Assembly: GCA_916610825.1 (NCBI GenBank) | Contig: OU744446.1 | Location: forward strand, 3,667,001 to 3,731,000 | DNA length: 64,000 bases | Source: Haliclystus octoradiatus | Lineage: Eukaryota > Cnidaria > Staurozoa > Stauromedusae > Haliclystidae | Reading direction: 5' to 3' | Shown: piece after piece, positions 25,798-37,894 of the stretch | Numbering within the stretch: the first letter of the stretch is position 1 | Layout: each line of letters opens with the position of its first letter | Position numbers and translations under genes: made by a program | The notes under the pieces: generated by a model | Told to the model about the DNA's origin: nothing | What the model saw: the letters and a program-made list of their open reading frames with translations, nothing else | Databases searched by the model: none

Positions 25798-28700
25798 ATG
25801 GGTGATTTAGAAATTGATGAACGAGTGCCATCAACATCGAATAGTCCAAACGAAAATATCAGTATGGTTGTCAAACCAAAATTAGAGAATACATTGATAT
25901 CACGAACACATCATTATGATAATATAAATCCAACAAGAGAAAGATATACATCCGAAAATAAAGAACAAACTTATGATGACGAAGATGATGAGGATGATAC
26001 ACATGTTCATGATCGTTATACGCCTCTAACAGTATCTGGTAGTAATGATGGTATAGGTAATGATAGAGATGGACTATCACCTGGTTCAGAACATTCCGTT
26101 GCTTCTTACGAATGGTCATTTGAAGAACAATTTAAACAGGTATCAAATTAATAGTTATAATCCTCATATTTACGGACTATTACTCGTAATCTTTGAGTAT
26201 ACTTTTCTATATTGCTATACATATAAAAATTGAGTATTTTTATTGATATTTTTGCTATATATATATATACATATATATCAGTTAATTTGGGGTTTATTAA
26301 AAGACATGTTCGATAGTAATATCGTTAAAAACCTGAATTTGAACTCTGTATTTTATTGTGGTTTCTCAACTTTACAACGAAGTTGTAACAATTTGTTCTG
26401 GTAAACCTATAGTATATAGCTAATTCATTTAAACTCAGTTAATTAATATCTCAATCCCTTTTACTGTCCCACCTTGCTTAATTAAAATCCATCCCTTGTA
26501 TGTAAAAGCAGCAATTATATAGATATCAATTTTTCTAATGTGGTTTTAAAAACAGCAAATATCTATCACAATATAAACGAGAGTTACAAATTATATCATT
26601 TTGGCAGAATCTATACAAATTGTTGTCTATTTTTATGTATCTGGCCTACGAATTTGACTTTTTGCATTGTAATTATGTAACGGCTTACGCCAAATTTGTT
26701 TACGAGTAGTATAGAAACATGTATTTGGATATACTATAAAAACATGATAAAATAATAGTGAATAATATTCTCAAATGATAGGATACGAAAAATTGAAGTC
26801 ATTGAAATACTTTTGGCTATGTCATTGAAATACTTTTGGGTATGTTTTTGTATTTAGTGGTTAATGTATAATTTGTTTTATTCTCTCGCAGCTTTATGAA
26901 CTAGATTCTGATGGTGGGAGAAAGGCGTTTCTTGATGATTATTTTGATTTCATGAAAAGAAGAGGTAGGCTTTTATGAGGTTTTAAAAACGTTTAATATC
27001 ATTGTTCATTGAGGTTAATATCAACTATACATTATCAAAATAGTTTAATGGTTAATTGTTATATATTTTACAGACATATTTAATACTAACAATCTGTGGC
27101 ATTATTTGAATCTGCTACTCATGTTTGAAAAGGGGGGATATCAAACTGCCACGTACTAAAGTTTAAACATGTATAATTTTAAGCAGCTTTCATACAACGC
27201 CCAGTGATAAGGTGCGGAAGAATACGCATGAGATTTTCTTGGTTACATGAAGGTTTTAATGTAATGTGAGCTCTCGTAAATTATCCCTATATATAATTGA
27301 CCATGTGGCTTATTACGGACTATCGGCCGGGACTGGAGTTGGTTGTTTCTATTGACTAATGTATATAATGAAATAATATATAATCTACATAATGATAGAT
27401 GGGAAATAGTGCGTGTTAGAACATTATTATCGTCACGGAATCAACGAAAAGAGTGCAAAATCTCTCATGATACATTTTTTAAATCCAAATGATTAAAATG
27501 ACTTTCCTGTAAGACTAAATCAATTGAATAAAACAGGATATAAGATTTTTTATAATGAATACTTAATTAATTGGTGTTAACTAAAGTAATGCCTTGAGAG
27601 TTACAATTTATGGAAATTCACTGAGAGATAAGAAAAAAAGATGGCGCCATATACACCCATTCTAATATGCGATTTATATAGATCTTAGACTAGCCGACAT
27701 ATGTACCGTATTTTGTACTATTTGACCTATATTTCAATATTGTTTAATATGATATTAGAAGTTTACCATATAAGCTAGAAGATTTAATCAAATTTCTGAA
27801 TTAGCTACCACCTAAAAATGACGTAATTGATTCGGCGCCTTGCCTATTAATGGTTCTTTTGAGTTACATGGTGCCGTCATTTTGAATTCGTCAGCTTAAG
27901 TTTATAATGAATATACCACTAAAAAGTCATCTAGATCTCATTAAAATTTATAGTTTGATGTAATTGTCTCAGATATATATTTTTTTGAATTTATAATCAT
28001 CTGTAATAGATTAAATTATTATTCAAATATTTATTCATAAATGAGATTTTCCATCTAGACTTAAGTACATTGTATGAGAATGAAGATTTGTCTTTAGTGT
28101 CTGAGATCGTTAGGTTTTATAGTATTTAAACCAAAAAACTGTTTAATTAATATTAAAGACTATCTTTGTTCAAAAAAGACTTATCCGCTATGAGTTATTC
28201 GATAAATTTATAGCCGTTATACATCAAAGCTTCAAACGCTGTCTTACATGATTTTCTTTCACTCGAAAATAAAATACAAAAACTAAATGTCAAGTTTAAC
28301 ATATTTGACTCGTATAACCCGGCTTTTATACTTATCCATGTTTTTAAAAACACCCGCAAATTGATATCAATTTTAATTTTAATCGAGATATAAAAGGTGT
28401 AAATAAAAGTTTATACCTACCTATAAGGTCTCCAGACCGGGGCTCGATTCCTCGTCCTGTGCACACGTGTTCTTCGTATGACTGTAAATTCGTGATGTCC
28501 CTCAATAAATAAGCACTTGTGTTTACGAAGTGACTGTCAATCACAAATATATGTGATTGAAAATTTAATATTATTATTATACTATAAACTAAATGCTTCT
28601 GAGCTTAAATAAATACTTAAATTACTGCTGCGTCAACGATGCAGTATATATTTTGTCGGCAGAACCTTCTTCGGTCTCGAGTTGTTCTTAATTTTGAACT

Positions 28701-31700
28701 TCATTTTTTTTATATGTAATTTCTTATTATCTGTGTTTCGGTTCCATTTAGTTTTTTTGTTAGTTTCTCAAGATATTTCATTTGGTTGGAGAATATCAAT
28801 TTGATTTCTGAAATTTATTTGAAAACATATTGGTTATCGAAATGTTCTCCTTAACTTAGCTCTTCAAAATTGGACAATTTGAGTATGTAGGTGTTCATAG
28901 ACGCTGAGCTGAGGAAAACAACGTGTGACGTGAAAAATTTGAAATTTGCTCAATTCTATATTATATGAGAGAAAATTTGGAGTCTTCTTTGAATATTAGT
29001 GAATAATGAAATTCTGTTTTATACTGATTCTATTTCTCAGTACTTCTGACGGATATTTTGTCCATCTTGATATATATATATATATATATATATATGTATA
29101 ATAATAATAATAATGTTGATTTAATGAATAAATAAATTTATTTATTAAGAGCAAAACATCAATATAGTGCTCAATACCGGTAAGCAGAGCTGTATAGATA
29201 TAAAATAAGAAAAGAGACGTTTTCTCCGTTACTCGAAGTTTCGCGCTGTAGCGCAAACCGTCTGAGGAGCGCTACAGCGCGAAACTTCGAGTAACGGAGA
29301 AAACGTCTCTTTTCTTATTTTATATCTATATATATATGTATATATATATATTAAGCAAGAATAGAGATACTATATAATTAAAAATGATATGATCTGTATA
29401 TACGATATGATTATATAAAAAATAATGCATAGTTCACCTTCCATAAGCCCTAGATTTTACTATGATATACATTGTATCCTAAAGTAATATGGTTTTATAT
29501 CTGATATTCTTTTGTATAAAAAATATATCTCATTGTACGTATTCCGTATAACAAAGCCATTTAAAATTGTTGTCGTTTCAACGTGCAAAAGCTATAAGTA
29601 CTAACCCATATAGGCACTGATCGTATTGTCTATTGTTGTCTGTCTATATGGATATTATTGTATATATCATTTTTATCGATTCGATTTGAAATCTAACAAT
29701 AGTGTGGTCAGATATTACTGTATCGACTCAACAGGGGTCGTTCAGCCATCTAATTAATTGGTCCTCGACGACATGATCATCAATTTTGTAGTGACTTTAT
29801 TTTTTTATATAATCAGACGGGGGTAAATAACTGATATTTTCCTATTAATTTGTATTATAATGTATTGTATTTGTGATTTTTTAGGTACCCCCGTCAGTCG
29901 GATACCCATCATGGCAAAACAAATTCTTGATTTATTTCAATTATATAATCTTGTTGTCAGACATGGTGGTCTTGTTCAAGTAAGTGATGATATTTATTAT
30001 ATCTTTGTTGTTATTATTACCTTTATGAATATTTATAATTAGCATGTTTTTTCAATTAAATTGTACAATTTGCCATAAGGCTAAATTCTATCTTGTAAAT
30101 TGATGTAAAGATGTTAAACAAAATATCTATATAACGAACTAATAATTAATAACATAGACTTCTGTGTGGGAAACTTTATTATCTTATCATCTTACTGAAG
30201 ATTAACGTATAAAACTTCTGATTAATGAATATACTAAACTACTATTCTTTATACAATATTTTAAAAATCTCCATCTTTTAAAGCAAAACTCAAAATATCC
30301 TGATCTCAATTTGAAGTATATATATATAATATGTATACCATGTAAATTCTGTAACATACAAAAGTAAATTAACAAATTAAATTTTATTTGATCTACTATA
30401 TATAAACATTTTCAAGATATTGTTCATTTAATAATTTTAATAAATTGAGACGGTCTTTATCAATCTTTATCTAAACATACATTATGATATTAGGATTTTA
30501 AATTTTATCAGATTATAATAAATATACGGATTGAAGTCAATGCGATTATTCTGTTTTGTTAATATGATCTTAATATCTGGTTAGATGAAGAAAAAAAAAC
30601 TTTACATGCCATGTGATATAGTATTTAATCTTTATTTTGTACTCTGTCTCTATAGGTTATAAGAAATAAGCAATGGAGCAAGGTCACTAAAGGTTTGCAT
30701 CTACCCACATCAATTACAAGCGCTGCATTCACTTTAAGAACTCAGTAAGTACAGTAGTATATGAACAATCAAATTATCAATGTATAATATACCAGCAATG
30801 TTTTACCCGCGTTGATGGGTTAATTTTGACCGAATTCAAATTACCTTTGACATGAAATTGGATAATACATGAATTTTAATATCAAACAAAAGGAACGAAG
30901 AAATGGCGGTTCCAAAAACCGAAACAAAATCAGTGCGTGAAATGACATTTTCTTTTCATACGCAAAGCAAAATAAAAATTCGGAAGAACAAAGCCAACGT
31001 TAGGTGCAACTATTTGCAATTATCTATCGGGTGATATGTTATTTGATTCATTTGGTTTTGAAATGGCCGAGAACATTTTGAAGAACTATCGCAAACACAC
31101 ACATAGAAAAAGACATTCGCATATGATTTCTTGTATAACGATTATAATAATTAGTTATGTTTGTATTGACTTACACTCTAAAAAGATACATACGTATTAG
31201 GCCAAAAAGATTTATATGCTCGGACCCTTGCATATAGTACGTATACACCGGTACATTTCATTTAATGAAAAATTTTAAATGTTACTTTAAACGGTTACTT
31301 TAAACTCTCTTTAAGGGTAGCTTAGCGTTGATTATGAAGCGAGCCTTTTGATAATTTCCACGTAACACAAAATTAGCGCATTTTTCTTTTCTTCTCTAAT
31401 TAATTAGATTGTTTTGAAATTTAAGCTGATAGGTACTGTGATATATAATCTAAATCCATTAAAAATTATCTGATTCTTTGCGCACCTTGGCTAATACTTC
31501 ATATTGTATTCTCCATTGTTATGCTGTCCGTATTGAGCGACATCCTAGCTAGCTTAGTAAATGCAATCGACCCTGCCTAATATTCCACTGTCGTTCGGAT
31601 GAAAAATGAAGCATTAAACGAGTTGGAATATTAAGCAACATAACGGTTTTAGTGGGAAACATTTAATGATGGGGGATATTAAGCAACGTAACGGTTTTAG

Positions 31701-33827
31701 TTGGAAACATTTAATGATGGGGGATATTAAGCAACATAACGGTTTTAGTGGGAAACATTTAATGATGGGGGATATTAAGCAACGTAACGGTTTTAGTGGG
31801 AAACATTTAATGATGGGGGATATTACGCAATTTTGACTGTAGATTCCACTATTCGGTCTCGTTATTCACGAGGATTCCTGAAATCTAATATTTTTTATTC
31901 TTGTGTTTATTATCTTATAGATATCTTAAGTATCTTTATCCTTATGAATGTGCCATGCATAGTCTATCAACCCCAAAAGAATTACAAGCTGCAATTGATT
32001 CAAATCGTCGTGATCGTTTCTCAACGTTATACCATCCTGAACCATCTATGACGTCACAACGAGATGATCGTTTTCCACCATTTCCAATCAACGGTTATGA
32101 ATTCGGTGGTGTACCTCCATCAGTATTACATCAATCACCACATCACCATCCACTATCAGTAGGTGGTATAAAAAGTGAAGTGAAATATCCATTAAAACGT
32201 CCATTAGATACTGTTGGTGGGCGTGGTTATGATAAATATGGTAATGATAACCCTAAAGTAATTATATTACAAGATGGACATCAGGTACCTGCAGATGGGT
32301 ATGGACAAGATAAACCACCTATTAGTCATTTAAATATGAAATCACCTATTACACATGAAATGGATCCACGTAAAATTAATGAATATGAAATGATGAGACA
32401 ACGTGTACATCATATGATGTATAATGGAAAAGACTGGGATGGAGATATACGTCATGTGATTGAGGAAGAACAGCGTTATCATTATCAACAACATGCTCAT
32501 CGAAATTCTGATCAACGAATTATGTGCAAAGATAAGAATTGTAATGGGGTATGTATTGTAATATTATTCATATCAACCCCGGTAGAAAAGCAGTTCAGGA
32601 GTTCATGTACACCTCATGTCAGGAACGTTACATGACCCAAACATTTCATGAATTTTTCATGAAATTGATCATGAACTATCCGTGAAATCTCATGAACAGT
32701 TCATGAAAATTTGAGCCATTTAATGTTCATGAACTGTTCGTGACCTGTTCATGAACGCCTGAACTGTTCGTGATCTGTTCATGAACTCCTGAACTGTTTT
32801 CGCAGGGGAATAATCGTTTGCATCTCGGTCATTTATGACTTCTAACAACTTCGCACAATGCACGCTTAAGATTTCACTTTCCCATTTGATTTTTGAGGAG
32901 ATGTTTCTGTATTCTCCATTCATCACAAAATACGATATTCAAAACAATAATGACAAAGCATTTTATATGGCCTTCTTGATTCTTCACAAACAATTAATTC
33001 TTAAGCTGGAATATATTGCATCTCTGATAGTTTTGTTATACAGCAAAAATGTGGAGTTAAACCTGTGTATAAAGACCACCATCTTAGAAAGAAAGGTCAT
33101 CTCCCTTTAGTGGTAAAAAATCTCTAACCTCGACATTGGCCGTTATAGACAGGTTTTGCGATATCCCACTGATATAAGTTATCTAATTAGTGATTTCTAG
33201 TCCAATCTCTACTTTTACATTGTGCCTTCCTATGTTACACGGAACCTGCGAGTCTTTAATGTCTGAAGACTGCTCGATAAATGATGATGATAATGGTGTA
33301 ATTGATTGATAAAAGTTTGAATGTATTTCTGAATCGTTTATTATTTTCTTTTCGATTAGGTTGACTGTAAGTACCCTTACCCTGAACGACGTGAAATTCG
33401 ACGCCATCATGGAAGTGCCCCGCCTGCATGTGCATGTAATTACTGTACTGACAAATTATCTCAACGTTATCCTTCGCCTGGTAGCAGATCACGTGACAAT
33501 GATGAATATAGACATTCAGCCGAGGTTTCCCATGTTAATACTATGAAAGAGAGAACAGCTAGTCGATTGGATAGCACTGGCTCTGGTGAAAGATCTCCCC
33601 CGTCCCCTACACAAAGGGTTTCTTCAAATGGAGGCGATAAAAGGAGTACGTCTGTATCCCCTCCAGTCTCAGTATTCAAAGCTCGTATCTCAGATTCAGA
33701 TAAAGCTACACAATCCGATCGAGCTTCACAATCGGATCAAGGAGTATTTATTGCTTTGGAAATAGCTGGACGGATGTATGAAGGATTTGTTCACCTTAAA
33801 GAAAATGAATCAAATCGAAGCCAATAA
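25798..33827 (+). CDS. ARID3: ARID3 / dead ringer family transcription factor (six exons)
   Basis: Sequence-specific AT-rich DNA-binding transcription factor of the ARID3/dead ringer/Bright family, acting in the nucleus. Coding exons by GT-AG and phase: 25798-26139, 26892-26964, 29885-29979, 30656-30744, 31921-32548, 33360-33827; 564 residues. The ARID domain (about 107-235) includes EEQFKQLYELDSDGGRKAFL, FMKRRGTPVSRIPIMAKQIL, SITSAAFTLRTQYLKYLYPY and the extended-ARID block KELQAAIDSNRRDRF. The start is the ATG at 25798 (MGDLEIDER), just after a TTATAG acceptor, so a 5' UTR intron is likely. Acidic and serine-rich N-terminus; the C-terminal GVFIALEIAGRMYEGFVHL matches the REKLES-beta motif. 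An unusual Cys cluster (402, 407, 412, 433, 435, 438) spans the last splice junction. Poly(A) signal AATAAA at 33994. Confidence 0.94.
29193..29330. mobile_element. Perfect 62-bp-arm palindrome in ARID3 intron 2
   Basis: Arms 29193-29254 and 29269-29330 are exact complements separated by 14 bases. The sequence (GAGTAACGG, GCGCGAAAC) belongs to the hammerhead-bearing Penelope-like repeats. The spacer supplies the stem I 5' side and the CTGAGGA core, so only the + strand reading makes a complete ribozyme. (TA)n and (ATA)n microsatellites border it. Confidence 0.85.
29258..29297 (+). ncRNA. Hammerhead ribozyme, intact core, in ARID3 intron
   Basis: Stem I CCGT 29258-29261 with ACGG 29294-29297; core CTGAGGA 29262-29268; stem II GCGC 29269-29272 with GCGC 29277-29280, loop TACA; GAA 29281-29283; stem III AC 29284-29285 with GT 29291-29292, loop TTCGA; cleavage after A29293 (GUA). 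Every invariant hammerhead position is satisfied. It lies sense to ARID3 within intron 2, 588 bp upstream of exon 3, so it would be present in the pre-mRNA. Confidence 0.85.
31628..31822 (+). repeat. 48-bp minisatellite, four units, before ARID3 exon 5
   Basis: Unit TTAAGCAACRTAACGGTTTT...GGAAACATTTAATGATGGGG repeats at 31631, 31679, 31727 and 31775, with a diverged start at 31823. It ends about 100 bp before the exon 5 acceptor. The phrase GGGGATATTAA...GACTGTA also occurs at 37530-37660, so the array probably grew from the end of a dispersed element. Confidence 0.88.
32577..32808. mobile_element. GTTCATGAAC foldback element, copy 1 (ARID3 intron 5)
   Basis: Right end ATGAACTCCTGAACTGTTTT then CGCAGGGG; left end CCCCGGTAGAAAAGCAGTTC, an inverted terminal repeat. 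The interior is packed with the palindrome GTTCATGAAC and variants. It lies 29 bp after the exon 5 donor (GTATGT at 32549), so the open frame that runs on past the donor is element sequence and not protein. Confidence 0.8.
33054..33158. mobile_element. Short inverted-repeat element (TTAAACCTG type)
   Basis: Left end GAGTTAAACCTGTGTATAAA and right end GGCCGTTATAGACAGGTTTT form an imperfect terminal inverted repeat. It resembles the two elements at 57.4 and 57.7 kb. Located in ARID3 intron 5; non-coding. Confidence 0.55.
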
Positions 33828-34101
33828 TAACTATTACAAATCGAAACAGTTTCCATTAGTGATATTAGCAAAAACAATGTTGCTTGTATAGTTCAGTTAA
33901 AATAACTTTTAAATGATCAGAAAGTGAGTTTGACTCACGAATCACAGCATTATAATTTCATGGGATATTTAAAATAATATGCATGTTTTATTTAATAAAA
34001 ATATGCTTGAAACAAGTTTTAGAAAGATTTTAATTGATGTTGTTTATATTATATAGTATGATGTAAAAATAGAAGTTTTAATTATTTAATAGTAAAAATG
34101 C

Positions 34102-34132
<31 letters not shown>

Positions 34133-34435
34133 AAATAGAAAGAGATTAAAATAATGTAAATATGTTTCCATGGGATTGAAATCACATACTAATTTTTGTG
34201 AACTGTTTTTATATGTTTATTCTGTTCCATTGTCACAATTAATAGCCATTATATGTATAATACGACACGGATATGAATTAGGAATACTTCTCAAACATAC
34301 ATGATCCTTTATCGATAGTAAATTAAGACGGTATCACCCTACCGAAGGCACCCGTACCAGTGTTCTCTTTCTATGTGAGTTTCTCTTTTCTCTAGAGCAA
34401 TGATTGTATTTGCAAATGCCCTGCACGCTGAGGAG

Positions 34436-34566
34436 ACAAACTATTTTACTGGTTTTGGCAAAATCCATTGTGAGCGGAAATATTTTTTAACGAAGTTTGA
34501 CGGTAAATTACTCATTCTCAGACTTTTTGACTTACAGAATGCCGTTATTGCCGGACTGTACTGTAG
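34436..34566. repeat. Dispersed repeat, first of two copies
   Basis: TTTTACTGGTTTTGGCAAAA, ATTACTCATTCTCAGACTTT and GTTATTGCCGGACTGTACTG match 44905-45058 in the same order (GGTTTTGGCAGAATCC, CTACTCATTCCCGGACTTTT, GTTATTGTCGGATTTTACTG). Non-coding; family unknown. Confidence 0.7.
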
Positions 34567-34774
34567 TTGATAGGAGGTAGTACGAAACCCGGGGGTTAAC
34601 TTCCATTGCGGCGCTTCGACAGGGTTGTTCAGATCTTTGGCAGAATGATCATACAAATTTTTCACATGATGAAAATGATAATTTTTATGAATGACAGATT
34701 CAACGAAAAATAAAGAAAAAACTAAAAATTAATAGGCAAAAATTGTTTTGCAAAATGAAAAAATTGAAAAGTAT

Positions 34775-34905
34775 CAAAATGATACCTCAAAACATTTTCT
34801 GGTAAAGGCATACCCTAAAAAGTTTTCTGGATTTTGAAAAAGGTACCCTTTAATATTTGAACGTCCCCGTATACCCAAAGTATGGAAGTTACCCCCGGGA
34901 CGGTA
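34775..34905 (-). mobile_element. Fragment of CCCGGGG-ended element
   Basis: Shares CGTCCCCGTATACCCAAAGT and GTTACCCCCGGGAC with the elements at 40.3 and 48.9 kb. Truncated at one end. Confidence 0.55.
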
Positions 34906-34969
34906 AATACACGTTCCTTTTAATAAATTTAATCTATTTCTTCCAAAATGGGTCCTTTTTCTCGTCAAA

Positions 34970-36508
34970 ATAACAAACTACTACAGCAAGTTTGTTTCTA
35001 TTTTGAATATCCTGTGATTGCTCGGTTATAACTGAGTAAATGTGAAAGTGAATTATTCCTATAGATCTCCTATAATGCGTGATCGTACATCGATCATAGC
35101 CAGCAAATATAGTATATTACTTTTAGAAGCAGAGCCGGAGATGTCCTTAATGGAATATGATTTAATCCGTTCTTCGCCAAAAATTGAAATCTTTATCAGG
35201 ACCGCACTGATGAAAATTTTCAGGCCTTAGAGATTTTTGAAAACAGAGGTGTGAAAAAGTGAATTTTTCACAATTTTTTGTGAAATACATCGATGAATGA
35301 GACTGAATTTCACAGTAAGAATGTACCGGATTGATTGACTAACTTTGGGAATGGAAAAGTGCTTAGAGTAAACTTTAAAACTGGATTGTACGGATTACGG
35401 TTGGTAGAAATTCCATTAAATATGATATATTTTCTTGATTCTAGCAAGTAAGAAGAAATTTTTCCCAACAAAATACTCAGTTCAAAATTAAAAAACAAAA
35501 TTAAGGTTCGGGGAACGGTTCGTTCATACCCCCTATACACCCCCTACTTTCTGCCTTCAGCCTACTCCATATTAGCCTACGCACAAGCCCTAAACCTATG
35601 ATTCCAAAAAAACCTCAGGCTTGTATGTAGGCTAACTCCATAGAAACACCCCCTAAAACATCGATATTTGTTTCAATCAAATTTTAGTTGTTTCTTGAGA
35701 GCCTGCAATAACTTATCTGATGGGGATTTTCATATTTTTAATTAGGTAAATATTGAGTTAAATAGTTCCTTTCAGTTAAATAATTAACGGAATGTGCAGC
35801 TTGATCAAGCAGATTAGAGTGATTGAAAAAATAAGTCCATGTTACACTCCAAAAACTACCTATCCGAGAAGAATTTTTAAGTAAATAAAGACCCATTCCT
35901 AATAAAATAATTCTTCATTTCAAGATAATAGTATAGCCAACAACAATTTAACTCGTGTTTGTTTAGGCTATTTTATTTAGAATAATTGTTTACACATAAA
36001 GTATAAAGACATAGCATGGAATTAATAAACACAGTGTTCCTTATGAGGGATCATCACAATCACTATTTTTGGGTCGTGGCTAGATCAGGGGGTAACTCAA
36101 GGACATTTTTATGACTTTTTATCATTTCTTTTATTTGTGTTAAATTCTGTTTTCGACCAATTTTAAAAATTCGTTCTGCATCTCTTACATACATAGATTT
36201 ACTACAAATCTGTCTTGTATAAAATGAAAAATAAAAAACTTATTGCAACAAATGTTAGTCAGCCAAAAGGATTTATCACCAAGTTTAGTTTAAATGTTGA
36301 ATAATTTATTTACTTTTTTGATTTTACATAGTAGGTTTTTGGTAAATATATGGAGGTGCAAGATGCAAAAAGAATTTTTAAAATCGGTTAAAAACTGAAA
36401 TTAATACAAATAAAATAATCCATAAAAAAATAAAATGTCCTTGAGTTACCCCTGATCTAACCAGGATACTATTTGTGTCATTGCAATGTCTTCCTCGATA
36501 GTCTGAAT
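34970..36508. other. No gene recognised
   Basis: AT-rich intergenic DNA. A C-rich patch at 35525-35650 may be an old repeat. No splice-supported exon seen. Confidence 0.4.
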
Positions 36509-36895
36509 TTAATCTCTTTTAGTTCTACTCCAAAATAGTCCATCCTGAGCTTCTATGGCTACAACTTTTGCTCCATCTTTGACAAACGACCAGCAATCAT
36601 ATTTTCCGTAATTACTACTTCTGACATTATTACATCTTTTGCAGACTGGTAGGATATAACACCAACTATTTGAGCTGTTTCCTAAAATCCATACGTGTGC
36701 CCCAACCTTGGGGACATTGCTACAATCATGGAATTGACATTGAGCAGGCCAATCATAATTACCATGCTGCAGGTTCTTTAGTGTGTCCATCCAGAATTTC
36801 TTCCAATTTGATTTGCGCTTGTCTGTGGAAGAATTGACAGCATGTGCTACTAGATTAGCTTTAGTGAGAATAACAACATCTCCTTCTTCAGGCAT
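36509..36895 (-). CDS. Small HNH-like zinc-binding protein
   Basis: Uncharacterised 128-residue protein if the first ATG (36893-36895) is used. The C-terminal half carries C-x4-C (CQFHDC), GAHVWI, and CYILPVCKRCNNVRSSN, which together look like a treble-clef/HNH-type zinc module (CxxxxC...GAHV...IxPxCxxCN). I recall similar modules in small bacterial and eukaryotic proteins of unknown function. The N-terminal part (about 1-45) is featureless and charged. The frame is open upstream with no further ATG, and TTTTTCAG ends at 36922, so an upstream exon is possible. No second coding exon was found. Whether it is expressed, or is the debris of a mobile element, cannot be told from sequence. Confidence 0.6.
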   Translation of the reverse strand: MPEEGDVVILTKANLVAHAVNSSTDKRKSNWKKFWMDTLKNLQHGNYDWPAQCQFHDCSNVPKVGAHVWILGNSSNSWCYILPVCKRCNNVRSSNYGKYDCWSFVKDGAKVVAIEAQDGLFWSRTKRD

Positions 36896-37420
36896 GGTTG
36901 AAGCTGTTGGCGATGTAAAATCTGAAAAATATGCAGACACGACAGGCAGTACAAATTCCCACTCTGTTCTTCACTATGATTTTATCGAGCTATATGCGTC
37001 TTGACTCTTGAGCTATGACACTTTGCATTGCAATACCCCGGATTGGTTTATGCAAGGTGGAATCTTTATAGTCTCTGAAATTCGAAACCTAGACACACAA
37101 ATCGAAAGTCTCTGCCACACAGGCCATACAGCACAATGGTTGCTTTCTTTCATTTCCAACTGTTCCTTTGATTTGAATGACTAAAGACAGATTTTCATAA
37201 TTCCACTGAAAAGCATGACTGATTTTGTCCAGTCAATATATAGATCAAAATAATGCTTGACCACCCACAAATTTCAACAAAGGATAAATGACCAACAAAA
37301 CCTTCTCTACAACATACTAATAAAATTTGACATATTTCTATTTCAAAGGCATGAAAATGAGGTTGGCACTTAAATTCCAATAGTTCATCAATAAGTCTCC
37401 TCAAATCACCAGAGACCATC

Positions 37421-37424
<4 letters not shown>

Positions 37425-37453
<29 letters not shown>
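37425..37453. repeat. (TTA)n microsatellite
   Basis: About nine trinucleotide units (ATTATT...). It lies just before a GC-richer patch (37460-37665) that shares GGGGATATTAA and GACTGTA phrases with the 48-bp minisatellite in ARID3. Confidence 0.8.
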
Positions 37454-37454
<1 letters not shown>

Positions 37455-37894
37455 AGTTACCCTCTTTACCCCTCCGTGGCAAGCAGATCATGTTGATACT
37501 TGCTAAATATCCCCCCTCTGGTACAGATGAAAAGCGGGACATTAAGCGAGGTGGGATTATGAGAGTTTGTATGAAGAATGGAAGATAGAAATCAATTTTA
37601 TGTGGGGATATAAAGCAAGGTGGGATATTAAAATAGGGGATATTAACCGAGTTCGACTGTACATACATTATTATTTTGCTATTTGAATGTGTCTGTGCAG
37701 CCTTTGTGCACTTTTTCTATTACGCAACTCACTTTTATTTACAAAAATTAAATTACTGTATATTACAATTATTTTATTATTATCTATCATCTTGTTTACC
37801 CTCTAATTTATTGTTCTGTATGAATTTATCCATTGACTTTCAAGTCATAGGTTATACGGATCTGTTTGCTGTAAATTTGATATTGTGATCTTCT

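Noticed and set aside
28344-28544. Frame with GIEPRSGDL and a box-B-like CTCGATTCC, possible tRNA gene or SINE
   Set aside because: No A box or acceptor stem at the right distance and no second copy in the window, so a tRNA or SINE call is not supported.
32549-32635. Continuation of the ARID3 exon 5 reading frame
   Set aside because: GTATGT follows codon 409 and the rest of the frame enters a GTTCATGAAC element; joining to 33360 keeps phase and gives a recognisable C-terminus.
37425-37453. CRISPR-like or satellite arrays among the short repeats
   Set aside because: All short arrays are simple microsatellites or contiguous tandem repeats without unique spacers, as expected in animal DNA.
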